This document shows, piece after piece, positions 1 to 8,298 of a DNA stretch of 64,000 nucleotides. Where the stretch lies: the NCBI RefSeq assembly GCF_038007465.1, contig NZ_JBBOXF010000001.1, forward strand, positions 3,235,001 to 3,299,000. Reading direction: 5' to 3'. The notes beneath the pieces were generated by a model, which worked only from the letters and a program-made list of their open reading frames with translations, had not been told where the DNA came from and ran no database searches. The translations under genes were made by a program, and so were the position numbers. This DNA is from Sporosarcina sp. FSL K6-1508 (GTDB lineage Bacteria > Bacillota > Bacilli > Bacillales_A > Planococcaceae). Within the stretch, counting starts at the first letter, position 1, and the number at the start of each line of letters is the position of its first letter.

Positions 1-622
1 CAAGCGTCTGGATGATAAGCGCCCGTGCTATGTCTTTTGAAAGGCCTTTTCCGATTGCTGCTTCTTCAAGCGCTTCTGCTAAATAATAGACATATGCAGG
101 GCCGCTGCCGGACAGCGCAGTGACTGCGTGCAAGTCATCTTCTTCTACTTCTTTCACCATACCGACTGATTCCAGCAGACTAAGGATATGTTTTTTTAAC
201 GCTTCGTTGATTGCTTGATTCCACGCAATACCGCTGGCTGATTTGCCGATTGTAGCGGATGTATTGGGCATTGAACGTGCGATGGGTCTTGTACCAAGGC
301 CATTTTCGATTGTCTGGATTGAAACACCTGCAATGACTGACAAAACTGCTGTTTTATCGTCCAAATGGGGAAGTGTATCTGCCATCGCTTGGTGGATGTC
401 TTTCGGCTTGGTCGCAAGAACAATAAGATCTGCATTTTTCAATGCTTCTTTTTCCTTGCAGACAATTGATATACCGTATTTATTGTGTAATGAAATTAGT
501 CTTTCATCATCCGATCGATTCATAACAAAAATATTCTGTGGTTCTATTGCACCTTGTTCCACAATTCCAGCAATAACAGCTTCTGCCATAGAACCGGCCC
601 CTATAAATACAATCGTTTTCAT
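1..622 (-). CDS. proC: pyrroline-5-carboxylate reductase, C-terminus beyond window
   Basis: Catalyses the last step of proline synthesis, NAD(P)H-dependent reduction of 1-pyrroline-5-carboxylate, in the cytoplasm. About 207 of the roughly 270 residues usual for the family are visible; the C-terminal dimerisation part runs off the left edge. The N-terminus has the Rossmann nucleotide-binding motif IGAGSMAEA at residues 7-15, and near residue 165 there is the P5C reductase signature VTALSGSGPAYVYY. The ATG at 622 follows an AAAGGGG ribosome site (632-638). A T-box leader lies directly upstream, so expression probably responds to uncharged tRNA-Pro. Identification is secure; only the C-terminus is unseen. 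Confidence 0.93.
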   Translation of the reverse strand, partial: MKTIVFIGAGSMAEAVIAGIVEQGAIEPQNIFVMNRSDDERLISLHNKYGISIVCKEKEALKNADLIVLATKPKDIHQAMADTLPHLDDKTAVLSVIAGVSIQTIENGLGTRPIARSMPNTSATIGKSASGIAWNQAINEALKKHILSLLESVGMVKEVEEDDLHAVTALSGSGPAYVYYLAEALEEAAIGKGLSKDIARALIIQTL

Positions 623-676
623 TTAAATTACCCCTTTCTTTTCACTACTAAAAGCCTAAGCGTTTTAAACGAACGC

Positions 677-935
677 AAAAAAATGCGTTCTCGTCCCTCA
701 TCATAAGGACGAAAACGCATGTTTCCGCGGTACCACCTAAATTTACCGGCATAACGCCGATACATCTCGTTCTTTCTTAACGCGAAAGGCACGCCTGTGT
801 TTCCACAGCAGCTCAGAAGGAGGTTCGAAGCGGGAGAGGGGGATGTGGCTTTCAGCCGGTGACCACATTTTCTGTTCTCCATTTCCGCAACTACTCGTCT
901 TCGTCAAGGCCTGTATGTACTTGAATTAGACCGAT
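677..935 (-). promoter_or_regulatory. T-box leader (proline-type) of proC
   Basis: Read on the minus strand, the leader has the T-box core GGTGGTACCGCGG (complement of 727-739), followed by a terminator hairpin (complement of 685-720) with a run of T at 677-684. The stem I specifier region reads GAA-CCT-CCTTCT-GAG (complement of 812-826). The CCT at 821-823 is a proline codon and sits in the same place as the ATC of the second T-box at 54.7-55.0 kb. Uncharged tRNA-Pro should favour the antiterminator and allow proC transcription. The 5' end is approximate. Confidence 0.88.
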
Positions 936-1052
936 TATTGCATGCTCTCTAAAAAAAGTCAAATTTCTAATTTTTTATTAAGTCCACATTATATCAATTA
1001 AGAAAAGTGCCTGAAGCTAGACACTGCTCCAGGGTGAAAAACTTTTACTTTT

Positions 1053-2171
1053 TTATCTTTCAAGGAAGAACAGAATCACCATAATAATGGCGATCACAAG
1101 TCCTATAAGCAGTGATATTTTCACGGCGCTCACGGGGGATTTCCCGCTTACTTTGCCAGTTTGTCCATTGACGAGGAAGCGATAGACCTTATTGTTGAAC
1201 TGAAACGAGGAAATCCATAAAGGCAATAGAATATGCTTGTATGTAATGTTGTCATAGTCAGTGGAGACACTCACGATATTGACAACATCACCATATACTT
1301 GTCCATGTATGCCGTTTGTAATTCCGTTGTCTATGACTGCTTTTGCATCATTCCAGCCTTCCTTCAACGGAATCGAATATTTCTCCGCTAAGAAACCTGA
1401 TAAATACTCCATTTTATAATCGACAAGTCCATTTAAATGAAATGGTTCAACTTTATCAATCAATCCGCTGGCCACATTACGTGAAGCTTTCACTAATACA
1501 TCATCAAAGAATTTATTATAATGGCCGTGTTCCGTATGCCACCTGATTTTTCTTACTTGCTCCGTTACTTGCCTAGACTTGCCGTCTTCAATTACTGTAC
1601 GCGTTTCTGTCACGTAATAATACGTTCCAATCTGAACGACGTAAGACGAATCCGTCTGGGAATCGAACGTCCAGTAAGGAATATAAGCGCCTGCCAAATG
1701 GTCTAATTTATACGATTGAATTAGCTTGGAAGGAGCAAAATATCTCTTCTTCATCCAAGCTTTGAATTTTTCGATGGCCTCATCCTTAGTAATTTGAAAG
1801 GGAAGGACCAAAGCGGGTTTGATACCAGCGTGATGATCAGTTATTGCGATATGTGATGATCCGCAAAATGAACAAAAATCCGCCACTTTGTCTTTATCTA
1901 AAAGTGTTTCGGCACCACAGTTTTTACATTTGAAAACTCGTTTTTCATCATCCCAACTGTGGTCTTCTTTTTCTAATGCTTGTAAGAAGTCATGTTCAAT
2001 CGCGTTTTTCTGCGATTTCTCGATGTCTTTTTCACTTCCACAAAATGGACATGTAAGAGTCCCACTAGCTGGTTCAAACACGGTATTGCCGCCACAGGAG
2101 GAACATTTATTTACTTCCGTTTGTTCAACTTTTGTTGCTTCTGCATGCTTCTCATTGTCTAACCCCGTCAT
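1053..2171 (-). CDS. TFIIB-type zinc-ribbon membrane protein, YdjG-like
   Basis: A 372-residue protein with two N-terminal zinc ribbons (CSSC...CPFC at about 23-44 and CKNC...CSFC at about 82-102), a soluble middle part, and one C-terminal hydrophobic segment (about 352-370) ending in FFLER. This layout matches B. subtilis YdjG, encoded with the SPFH protein YdjI and PspA in the ydjFGHI envelope-stress operon. It lies 19 bp downstream of a YdjI-like gene on the same strand, so the two are probably cotranscribed. No pspA homologue is seen nearby. The ATG follows an AGAGGTG ribosome site. Family assignment is good; the exact role is inferred from YdjG. Confidence 0.78.
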   Translation of the reverse strand: MTGLDNEKHAEATKVEQTEVNKCSSCGGNTVFEPASGTLTCPFCGSEKDIEKSQKNAIEHDFLQALEKEDHSWDDEKRVFKCKNCGAETLLDKDKVADFCSFCGSSHIAITDHHAGIKPALVLPFQITKDEAIEKFKAWMKKRYFAPSKLIQSYKLDHLAGAYIPYWTFDSQTDSSYVVQIGTYYYVTETRTVIEDGKSRQVTEQVRKIRWHTEHGHYNKFFDDVLVKASRNVASGLIDKVEPFHLNGLVDYKMEYLSGFLAEKYSIPLKEGWNDAKAVIDNGITNGIHGQVYGDVVNIVSVSTDYDNITYKHILLPLWISSFQFNNKVYRFLVNGQTGKVSGKSPVSAVKISLLIGLVIAIIMVILFFLER

Positions 2172-2190
2172 CTGAACACCTCTTTATCGA

Positions 2191-3339
2191 TCACAGCTGT
2201 AAATTGTCTCCGCAGTCGCCGCAAAATTTCGCAGTGGGACCATTTATCTTACCGCATTTCGCACATGTTTGTTCGATCACTTGTTTTGCACCACATTCCC
2301 CGCAGAACTTCGCATCTTCATTTATTGCTGCCTGACAGCTGACGCATGGGATCTTTTGATTTTGAACTGTTTTGCCACATTCGCCGCAAAATTTTGCGCC
2401 TGCATTAATGAGTGCCTGACAATGAGGACAAGTCATTTTTTCTGGTTGCGGAGCTGAAGGAGGATTCGTTTGTTGCTGGTTGCCTGGGAAGGCGTTCGCC
2501 ATTACACTGCCAAGTGCGGCTCCTGCTCCAATTCCTGCGCCAGCCCCCGCTAATCCGCTGCCTTCATTTCGTGCAGCTTCTCTGAGTGCTTCTGCCGCCT
2601 GATATTGCTGATACTGATTCATATCTCCAATAACACCCATCGATGTTTTTCGATCCAACACTTTTTCCACTTCTTCTGGGAGAGATAAGTTTTCAATATA
2701 CAAGGAAGTAATTTCAAAGCCAAACGTACTGAATCGTTGTTCCATCTTCTCTTTCCCTTTATCACTTAACTCGTCGTAGTTCATCGCCAGATCTAAAGCG
2801 GCAATATTCGATTCAGCAAACAAATCTGTAAGTCCCGATAGCACCATCTTTTTCAACTGACCTTCGATACTACTTGTGTCATAAGAAGCATTCGTACCGA
2901 ACAGTTCTTTTAAGAAAACAACGGGATCGGCTATCCGATAGGAGTAAATACCATAACCTCGTAATCGGATGACGCCAAACTCGGAATCGCGCATCATGAT
3001 TGGATTTGAAGTTCCCCATTTTTGGTTGATGAATTGCTTCGTATTCACAAAATAGACTTCCGCTTTGAAAGGGGAGTCGAAGCCATACTTCCACGATTTT
3101 AACTTCGTTAGAATCGGCATGTTTTGTGTATACAGAAGATGGCGTCCTGGTCCAAATACATCCGCAATTTCACCTTCATTGACAAAAATAGCTACTTGTG
3201 ACTCTCGAACGGTCAATTCTGCACCCATTTTGATTTCATTGTTTTGAACGGGAAAGCGGTAAACCATTGTATTTGCATTTTGATCCGTCCATTCAATGAC
3301 TTCGATAAATTGACTTTTAAAAAATCCGAATAATCCCAT
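2191..3339 (-). CDS. SPFH-domain protein with C-terminal zinc ribbons, YdjI-like
   Basis: A 382-residue protein of the SPFH / virion-core-like family. An N-terminal SPFH-type region (about 1-250) is followed by a Gly/Ala-rich stretch (about 262-285), a Pro/Gln linker and three consecutive double-cysteine zinc ribbons (CPHC...CGEC, CVSC...CGEC, CAKC...CGDC) to the end. B. subtilis YdjI is a membrane-associated SPFH protein working with PspA and YdjG. It is the first gene of a two-gene unit with the YdjG-like gene. The ATG follows a clear AGGAGGG site. Three ribbons make a longer tail than I expect for the family. Function in envelope-stress sensing is inferred. Confidence 0.8.
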   Translation of the reverse strand: MGLFGFFKSQFIEVIEWTDQNANTMVYRFPVQNNEIKMGAELTVRESQVAIFVNEGEIADVFGPGRHLLYTQNMPILTKLKSWKYGFDSPFKAEVYFVNTKQFINQKWGTSNPIMMRDSEFGVIRLRGYGIYSYRIADPVVFLKELFGTNASYDTSSIEGQLKKMVLSGLTDLFAESNIAALDLAMNYDELSDKGKEKMEQRFSTFGFEITSLYIENLSLPEEVEKVLDRKTSMGVIGDMNQYQQYQAAEALREAARNEGSGLAGAGAGIGAGAALGSVMANAFPGNQQQTNPPSAPQPEKMTCPHCQALINAGAKFCGECGKTVQNQKIPCVSCQAAINEDAKFCGECGAKQVIEQTCAKCGKINGPTAKFCGDCGDNLQL

Positions 3340-3510
3340 GTGTATGCCCTCCTAGTAGTCCGTATTCCGATAAAAAATACGATAATAGATAATTTCATTG
3401 TAACATTTTTAAACTTCTTGGTAGAGGATAGATTCAAAAGATGACGTCTTCTACTAAAAAAGGTACAATGTACTGAATACTCATTCATATCTACAAAGGG
3501 GATTTTTCAT

Positions 3511-4455
3511 ATGATACAAAAGATTATTATTCCAACACCATTCGCAGTCGGCGATGTAAACGCTTTTCTTATTAAAGGAGATACACTGTCACTCGTCGAT
3601 GCGGGGCCAAAAACCCCTGAAGCATATGAAGCATTGAAACAAGGCATCAAGGGAGCAGGTTATGCATTCAACGATATTGAGCAAGTTATTTTAACACATC
3701 ATCATCCGGATCATGCCGGCTGGATTGATGCTTTTGATAATGCGAAAATACTTGGTCATAAATATAATGATTTATGGCTCAAACGGGATGAAGCTTTTTT
3801 CCGCTATCATGATGCATTTTATCTCGACTGCCTGATCGAAGAAGGTGTACCTAAACAGTACCTTGGTTGGGTTAAGAAGATGAAACGATCTGTCGCCCTT
3901 ATGGGAGAGCGTCCGCTCGATATGACGCTTGCCGAGGGAGATGCACTGCCTGGGCACCCCGGTTGGACTGTAATGGAAACCCCAGGTCATGCACAAAGTC
4001 ATATTGTGTTATGGAATGGAGAGAATCGAACAATGATCGGCGGAGACTTAGTGCTTGAAAAAGTTTCTTCAAACCCGCTTATCGAACCACCACTTAATCC
4101 TGAGCACGGGCGTCCGCGTTCTTTGTTGCAATATAATGAGTCGTTGAAACGTATTCTTACGTTGCCGGTTGATATCATTTATACCGGTCATGGCAATGAA
4201 GTGCGTAATGCACATGAGCTTATTGAAGGCCGGCTCGAAAGACAGCATGAACGGGCGATGAAAGTGCTCGCGATGATGGACGGAGGCTCGCGGACGATTT
4301 TCGAATTGACCCGCGAACTGTTCCCGGCTGTCTATGAAAAAGAGCTTGGTCTTACACTTTCCGAAACGATTGGTCAAACAGATTACCTTTTCGAAGAAGG
4401 GCTAGTCCGTGAAACACGGGATGAAGGCGGCGTCCTCCATTATGAACAAGCGTAA
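3511..4455 (+). CDS. MBL-fold metallo-hydrolase
   Basis: A 314-residue metallo-beta-lactamase-fold hydrolase. The metal-binding HxHxDH motif is H63-H-H65-P-D67-H68 within LTHHHPDHAGW. Further ligands are expected in TPGHAQSH (near 160), GGDL (near 178) and the late TGHGNEV. The C-terminal region (about 245-314) looks like the helical tail of the YtnP / hydroxyacylglutathione-hydrolase-like branch. The substrate cannot be told from sequence. The ATG follows AAAGGGG, and the 3' end overlaps the next gene by 14 bp, so the two are translationally coupled. Confidence 0.85.
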   Translation: MIQKIIIPTPFAVGDVNAFLIKGDTLSLVDAGPKTPEAYEALKQGIKGAGYAFNDIEQVILTHHHPDHAGWIDAFDNAKILGHKYNDLWLKRDEAFFRYHDAFYLDCLIEEGVPKQYLGWVKKMKRSVALMGERPLDMTLAEGDALPGHPGWTVMETPGHAQSHIVLWNGENRTMIGGDLVLEKVSSNPLIEPPLNPEHGRPRSLLQYNESLKRILTLPVDIIYTGHGNEVRNAHELIEGRLERQHERAMKVLAMMDGGSRTIFELTRELFPAVYEKELGLTLSETIGQTDYLFEEGLVRETRDEGGVLHYEQA

Positions 4456-5194
4456 ATCAATTCTGGTGACGGGAGCAACGAGCGGGGTTGGCTATGCGTT
4501 GACAAAAAGGTTGCTGGTAGAAGGCTATGAAGTGTGGGCAACAGGCAGGGCGCCCGTTATTTTAGAGAAACTCCAAAAAGAAGGCGCGCATGCGATACCG
4601 GCAGATTTATCAAAAAAAGAAGACGTTGAGCAGTTAATGGCAACGATTGGTTCGCCTGATACTGTCATCTTTTCAGCGGGCGTTGGCACATTCGATCACG
4701 CACATGAAACTTCCGATGAAGCGATTGAAAGCATGATGGCTGTCAATGTCATCGCACCGATGCGACTGACGAAGTTTCTGTTACCTGATATGATGGAGCG
4801 ACGTAGCGGTCATCTGATTTATCTGGGTTCACAAGCGGGAAAAGTAGCTACACCGAAAGCATCCGTCTACGCGGCATCAAAGCATGCGATTATCGGTTAT
4901 ACAAATGCACTGCGTATGGAGGTTGCACCATACGGTATCCATGTTACGACAATCAATCCAGGTCCAATTGACACCCCTTTTCTAGATATTGCAGATGAAA
5001 CAGGTACTTACCGGACGTCGCTCGGCACCTATTTATTGACTGTGGAAACGGTTGTCGATGGGGTGATCAAAGCAATGAAAAAACCCGTCCGTGATGTGAA
5101 CTTACCCTGGTATATGGGCATTACTAGTAAACTTCATGCGGTCGCACCTTCCGTCGTCGAACGGTTGGGTCGCAAGTATTTCATGAAGAAGTAA
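4442..5194 (+). CDS. short-chain dehydrogenase/reductase (SDR)
   Basis: A 250-residue classical SDR. It has the cofactor motif TGATSGVG at residues 10-17, a structural NAG-like motif (FSAGVG), and the catalytic pair Y143-xxx-K147 in YAASK. After it comes the usual NPGPIDTPF loop. The ATG at 4442 is preferred because the conserved nucleotide-binding strand begins right after it; upstream in-frame codons lie inside the preceding MBL gene. It overlaps that gene by 14 bp and is followed by a terminator. It probably reduces a carbonyl with NAD(P)H; the substrate is unknown. Confidence 0.87.
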   Translation: MNKRKSILVTGATSGVGYALTKRLLVEGYEVWATGRAPVILEKLQKEGAHAIPADLSKKEDVEQLMATIGSPDTVIFSAGVGTFDHAHETSDEAIESMMAVNVIAPMRLTKFLLPDMMERRSGHLIYLGSQAGKVATPKASVYAASKHAIIGYTNALRMEVAPYGIHVTTINPGPIDTPFLDIADETGTYRTSLGTYLLTVETVVDGVIKAMKKPVRDVNLPWYMGITSKLHAVAPSVVERLGRKYFMKK

Positions 5195-5211
5195 AATGAA
5201 TAGTATCTTGT

Positions 5212-5238
5212 AAAAACCGGCAGTTAAGCCGGTTTTTT
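5212..5238 (+). terminator. rho-independent terminator after the MBL-SDR pair
   Basis: Inverted repeat AAAAACCGGC / GCCGGTTTTTT with a six-base loop and a T run, 18 bp after the SDR stop codon. Confidence 0.9.
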
Positions 5239-5285
5239 GCCGTGGTAAAAAAGAGTAAAACATTGTTATTTGCATAAATATTCCA

Positions 5286-5335
5286 TTGTATATAAGCAGC
5301 TAAGAGGACTATAATACACTTAAGAACAAACGTTC
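5286..5335 (+). promoter_or_regulatory. SOS promoter with LexA box for the Y-family polymerase
   Basis: A perfect TATAAT (-10) lies at 5310-5315, with a weak -35 TTGTAT at 5286-5291. Just downstream, GAACAAACGTTC at 5324-5335 fits the Gram-positive LexA core GAAC-N4-GTTC exactly. LexA bound there would block early transcription, so the polymerase gene should be induced by DNA damage. Confidence 0.85.
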
Positions 5336-5355
5336 CGTATGTGGAGGAATCGTAT

Positions 5356-6609
5356 ATGTATGAACATTTAAAGGATCGGCAAATCGTGTGCCTTGATATG
5401 CGTAGCTTTTACGCCAGTTGTGCGGCTACAATCGAAGGGCTTGATGTTATGAATGTACCAATTGCTATCATAGGTGATAAAGCACGGAAAGGCGGCATCG
5501 TGTTGGCAGCATCTCCCGCATTAAAGGAACAATTCGGTGTGCAGACTGGTATGCGGCTGTTCGAAATTCCAGATGATCCTGCCATCCATCTTATCGAACC
5601 TAAGATGGGATTTTATATTGATGTGTCAATGGAAATCATTCGATTGCTGAATTGTTACGTGCCGAAGGAAGCGATTCATGTGTATAGTATCGATGAAAGT
5701 TTCATTGATCTCAGCGGGACGGAACGGCTATGGGGGCCAGTGGATGAGACGGTAAGGCGGATACAGGATGATCTCGAAGCACAGTTCCAACTGCCATCTG
5801 CCTGTGGTATCGGACCGAACATGCTGCTGGCCAAACTTGCGCTCGATATTGAAGCAAAAAAGACAGGCATCGCGCGTTGGACGTATCAGGATATACCCGC
5901 CAAATTATGGCCTGTCGCACCGCTGCGTCGCATGTGGGGCATCGGTAGTCGAACCGAAAAGACGTTGAATGATATGGGGCTTTATTCCGTCGGTGACCTT
6001 GCCCACGCATCGCTCGAAAGACTGGAAAAGAAATTTGGCGTCATGGGTAATCAATTGTATTATCATGCACATGGCATTGACTTGTCCGATATGGGGGCGC
6101 AACTCATCGAGGGGCAAGAGAGCTACGGCAAAGGGCAAATTCTCTTTCGCGATTATATCCGACGGGAAGACGTGCTTACTGTCATTCTAGAAATATGCGA
6201 AGACATCGCGAAGCGGGCAAGAGAAGCTGGAAGCGCAGGACGCACCGTGCATTTATCTGTAGGTTACTCGAAACAGGCGGTTGGCGGTGGTTTTAGCCGT
6301 TCCCGTTCAATGAGTGAGGCGACCAATGACACGATGAAAATCTATCAGATGTGTATGGAATTGCTTGATGAATTCCATAATGGCCAACCTGTGCGGCGCT
6401 TGTCAGTCAGTCTTGCGAATCTGGAAGAAGAACATTCCATGCAGCTTAGTCTGTTCGATGAAGATAAATGGCGTATGCGGCAACTCGGCGGAGTGATTGA
6501 TTCGCTGAGAAACAAATACGGATCAACTGCTGTTCTACGTGCAGTTTCTTATACAGAAGCCGGAACAGCAGTGGATAGGGCGAAGCTGATTGGCGGGCAT
6601 AAAAAATAG
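5356..6609 (+). CDS. Y-family DNA polymerase, UvrX/YqjW type
   Basis: A 417-residue translesion polymerase. The Y-family catalytic carboxylates are visible: D14 in CLDMRSFYASC and D113-E114 in SIDESFIDL. These are followed by the palm/thumb and a little-finger domain, with a C-terminal QLSLFDE motif that resembles a beta-clamp-binding peptide. The ATG at 5356 is chosen over an in-frame GTG at 5341 because GGAGG (5343-5347) sits 8 bp before it. The LexA box and nearby yolD-like gene match the uvrX/yqjW-yolD pairing seen in Bacillus and its phages. It should bypass damaged bases under SOS induction. Confidence 0.9.
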   Translation: MYEHLKDRQIVCLDMRSFYASCAATIEGLDVMNVPIAIIGDKARKGGIVLAASPALKEQFGVQTGMRLFEIPDDPAIHLIEPKMGFYIDVSMEIIRLLNCYVPKEAIHVYSIDESFIDLSGTERLWGPVDETVRRIQDDLEAQFQLPSACGIGPNMLLAKLALDIEAKKTGIARWTYQDIPAKLWPVAPLRRMWGIGSRTEKTLNDMGLYSVGDLAHASLERLEKKFGVMGNQLYYHAHGIDLSDMGAQLIEGQESYGKGQILFRDYIRREDVLTVILEICEDIAKRAREAGSAGRTVHLSVGYSKQAVGGGFSRSRSMSEATNDTMKIYQMCMELLDEFHNGQPVRRLSVSLANLEEEHSMQLSLFDEDKWRMRQLGGVIDSLRNKYGSTAVLRAVSYTEAGTAVDRAKLIGGHKK

Positions 6610-6758
6610 CGGGGATACTATTTAATTACTCTCCCGTTTACTTTGCTCATGTAACTTTGAAGCATCCACCATTCCAATCACTATTGCAGGTTAATTCCAG
6701 ATACAATCTAGAGGGGATAACAAGTATATGTTACTTTATTATCTACGGAGGTTTTTAC

Positions 6759-7247
6759 ATGAATAGACTACATAAACTTGATTACGAATCCCCCATTGGA
6801 GTGATTGAAATAATAGGGACAGATGATGCTATCTGTTCAATATTGTTCGCTGAACGGGATAAAAAGATCAATACTTTGCAAGACGAAACCCCCAAGGTTT
6901 TGGAAGTTTGCTTTAGTCAACTTGTTGACTATTTTAAAGGGGAGCGTCATGAATTTACATTCCCTTATATCTTTGATGGAACAGATTTTCAACAGAAAGT
7001 GTGGAACGCTTTAATACAAATACCCTGTGCTGAAACGGGGTCCTATAAAGATATCGCTGTTTCAATCGGCCATGAAAAAGCTGTTAGAGCAGTAGGAACT
7101 GCAAATGGGAAAAATAAGCTAAGTATCGTGATACCTTGCCATCGAATTATCGGCTCAAATGGAAAGTTAACAGGTTATGCGGGAGGTTTGTGGAGAAAGG
7201 AATGGCTACTTCAGCATGAAAGAACCTTTTATAAGGTCCTGAATTAA
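6759..7247 (+). CDS. ogt: methylated-DNA-protein-cysteine S-methyltransferase
   Basis: A 162-residue suicide repair protein that takes the alkyl group from O6-alkylguanine onto its own cysteine. The active-site motif is IPCHRIIG with C127, followed by GKLTGYAGG. The N-terminal ribonuclease-H-like domain is short, as in Ogt. The ATG at 6759 is fixed by GGAGG at 6747-6751; an upstream in-frame start has no ribosome site. It lies between the SOS polymerase and the YolD-like gene, forming a DNA-damage cluster. I see no LexA site of its own. Confidence 0.93.
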   Translation: MNRLHKLDYESPIGVIEIIGTDDAICSILFAERDKKINTLQDETPKVLEVCFSQLVDYFKGERHEFTFPYIFDGTDFQQKVWNALIQIPCAETGSYKDIAVSIGHEKAVRAVGTANGKNKLSIVIPCHRIIGSNGKLTGYAGGLWRKEWLLQHERTFYKVLN

Positions 7248-7311
7248 ACCGCGGGTGAAGGCGGGTGCATTATAAATAGAGAAGTCGAAATAGAAAAAGG
7301 AAGTGATCTAA

Positions 7312-7647
7312 ATGAACCGGGATCGCGGACGTATCAAATGGACAGCGATGATGCTGACCGAGCATATAACGAGGCTACGTGACTGGGTAGGAGAAGATAA
7401 TCACGAAGAAAAGCCTGACATTGACGAATGGACGCTCCACGAATTTCAACGGCAGCTGGGCATTGCATATCTAGCGCAATGCGAAATTCGGGTTAAAACA
7501 TGGAGAAACGGAACATTTACTGACATAACGGGCATCTTAAACAGGATGGATGATCAGATGCAGCTCATTTATATAGCAGATGGATTAAAGGTGCAAAAAG
7601 TTTCGTTGAACACGGTTGTCGGAATTGAGACGACCAATTTTGATTAG
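7312..7647 (+). CDS. YolD-like protein
   Basis: A 111-residue protein with the YolD signature near the N-terminus (RGRIKWTAMMLTEH, residues 4-17) and a C-terminal beta-rich part. YolD-like proteins are typically encoded next to UvrX-type Y-family polymerases and are thought to act with them, in a UmuD-like position; the mechanism is not established. Here ogt separates it from the polymerase. The ATG follows AAGGAAGTGA. Its stop lies 6 bp from the stop of the convergent lipoprotein gene. Confidence 0.85.
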   Translation: MNRDRGRIKWTAMMLTEHITRLRDWVGEDNHEEKPDIDEWTLHEFQRQLGIAYLAQCEIRVKTWRNGTFTDITGILNRMDDQMQLIYIADGLKVQKVSLNTVVGIETTNFD

Positions 7648-7653
7648 CTGCCC

Positions 7654-8109
7654 CTAGTGGTCGTGATGGTCGTGGTCGTCTTGTTCTTTCGCTACGCTTA
7701 AAATCGTGAAGCTTTCCGTAGGTGAATCACATCCTTTGAGCGTATACACAAATAATTGTTGACCTTCTTCTGCGACGAGGTCCGTACATGTCATATTGAC
7801 TTTGGCCGGATCATTTTCTCTATTTTTATTTTTTGAGCGGTCTATCTCTAAGTCGATTGAGGAGCCTTCGAAAGCGAGATTGTATAAAGTAGGGTCTCCT
7901 TCGAGCGTATAGTTCGCAATACGGACTACAGCTGCTTCCTTCTTCTTCACATTTTCCAAGAATGATTCAAACACCGGATAGTTATAGACAGGTCCATGCA
8001 TATTGACAACATCGCCGTTAAGAACTGCTTTTTCACTATTATACGAACAGGCTGAACTGATTATCATACTTAGTAGTACAAGTAAAGATAGAAGTATTTT
8101 GTTCCTCAT
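7654..8109 (-). CDS. DUF4362-type lipoprotein
   Basis: A 151-residue secreted lipoprotein. The signal peptide (residues 1-20) ends in a lipobox-like ISSAC, and the mature part resembles the DUF4362 family (VVNMHGPVYN, VRIANYTLEGDP). The C-terminus is histidine/aspartate-rich (QDDHDHHDH), which could bind metal. The ATG at 8109 is preferred over an upstream in-frame start because AGGAGG (complement of 8118-8123) precedes it and the signal peptide begins there. Function unknown; it acts on the outer face of the membrane. Confidence 0.75.
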   Translation of the reverse strand: MRNKILLSLLVLLSMIISSACSYNSEKAVLNGDVVNMHGPVYNYPVFESFLENVKKKEAAVVRIANYTLEGDPTLYNLAFEGSSIDLEIDRSKNKNRENDPAKVNMTCTDLVAEEGQQLFVYTLKGCDSPTESFTILSVAKEQDDHDHHDH

Positions 8110-8298
8110 ATTTAAATCCTCCTCACAATGAGCTGGCATTTCACCTTAATTATATGAGGCAATAGCACGCATTATCCCATACTACACACTGAAACTATTT
8201 CCTGATCCGAATTATTTGAATCTCGGACCTTTTATATTGTTCAGACTTTTGCTAAACTAAGCAAAGGTCTAATTTTAAAGAAAAGTAGGGGGAGTAGC

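Noticed and set aside
628..882. 84-codon minus-strand reading frame upstream of proC
   Set aside because: It lies wholly within the T-box leader and has no ribosome site; the RNA structure explains the sequence.
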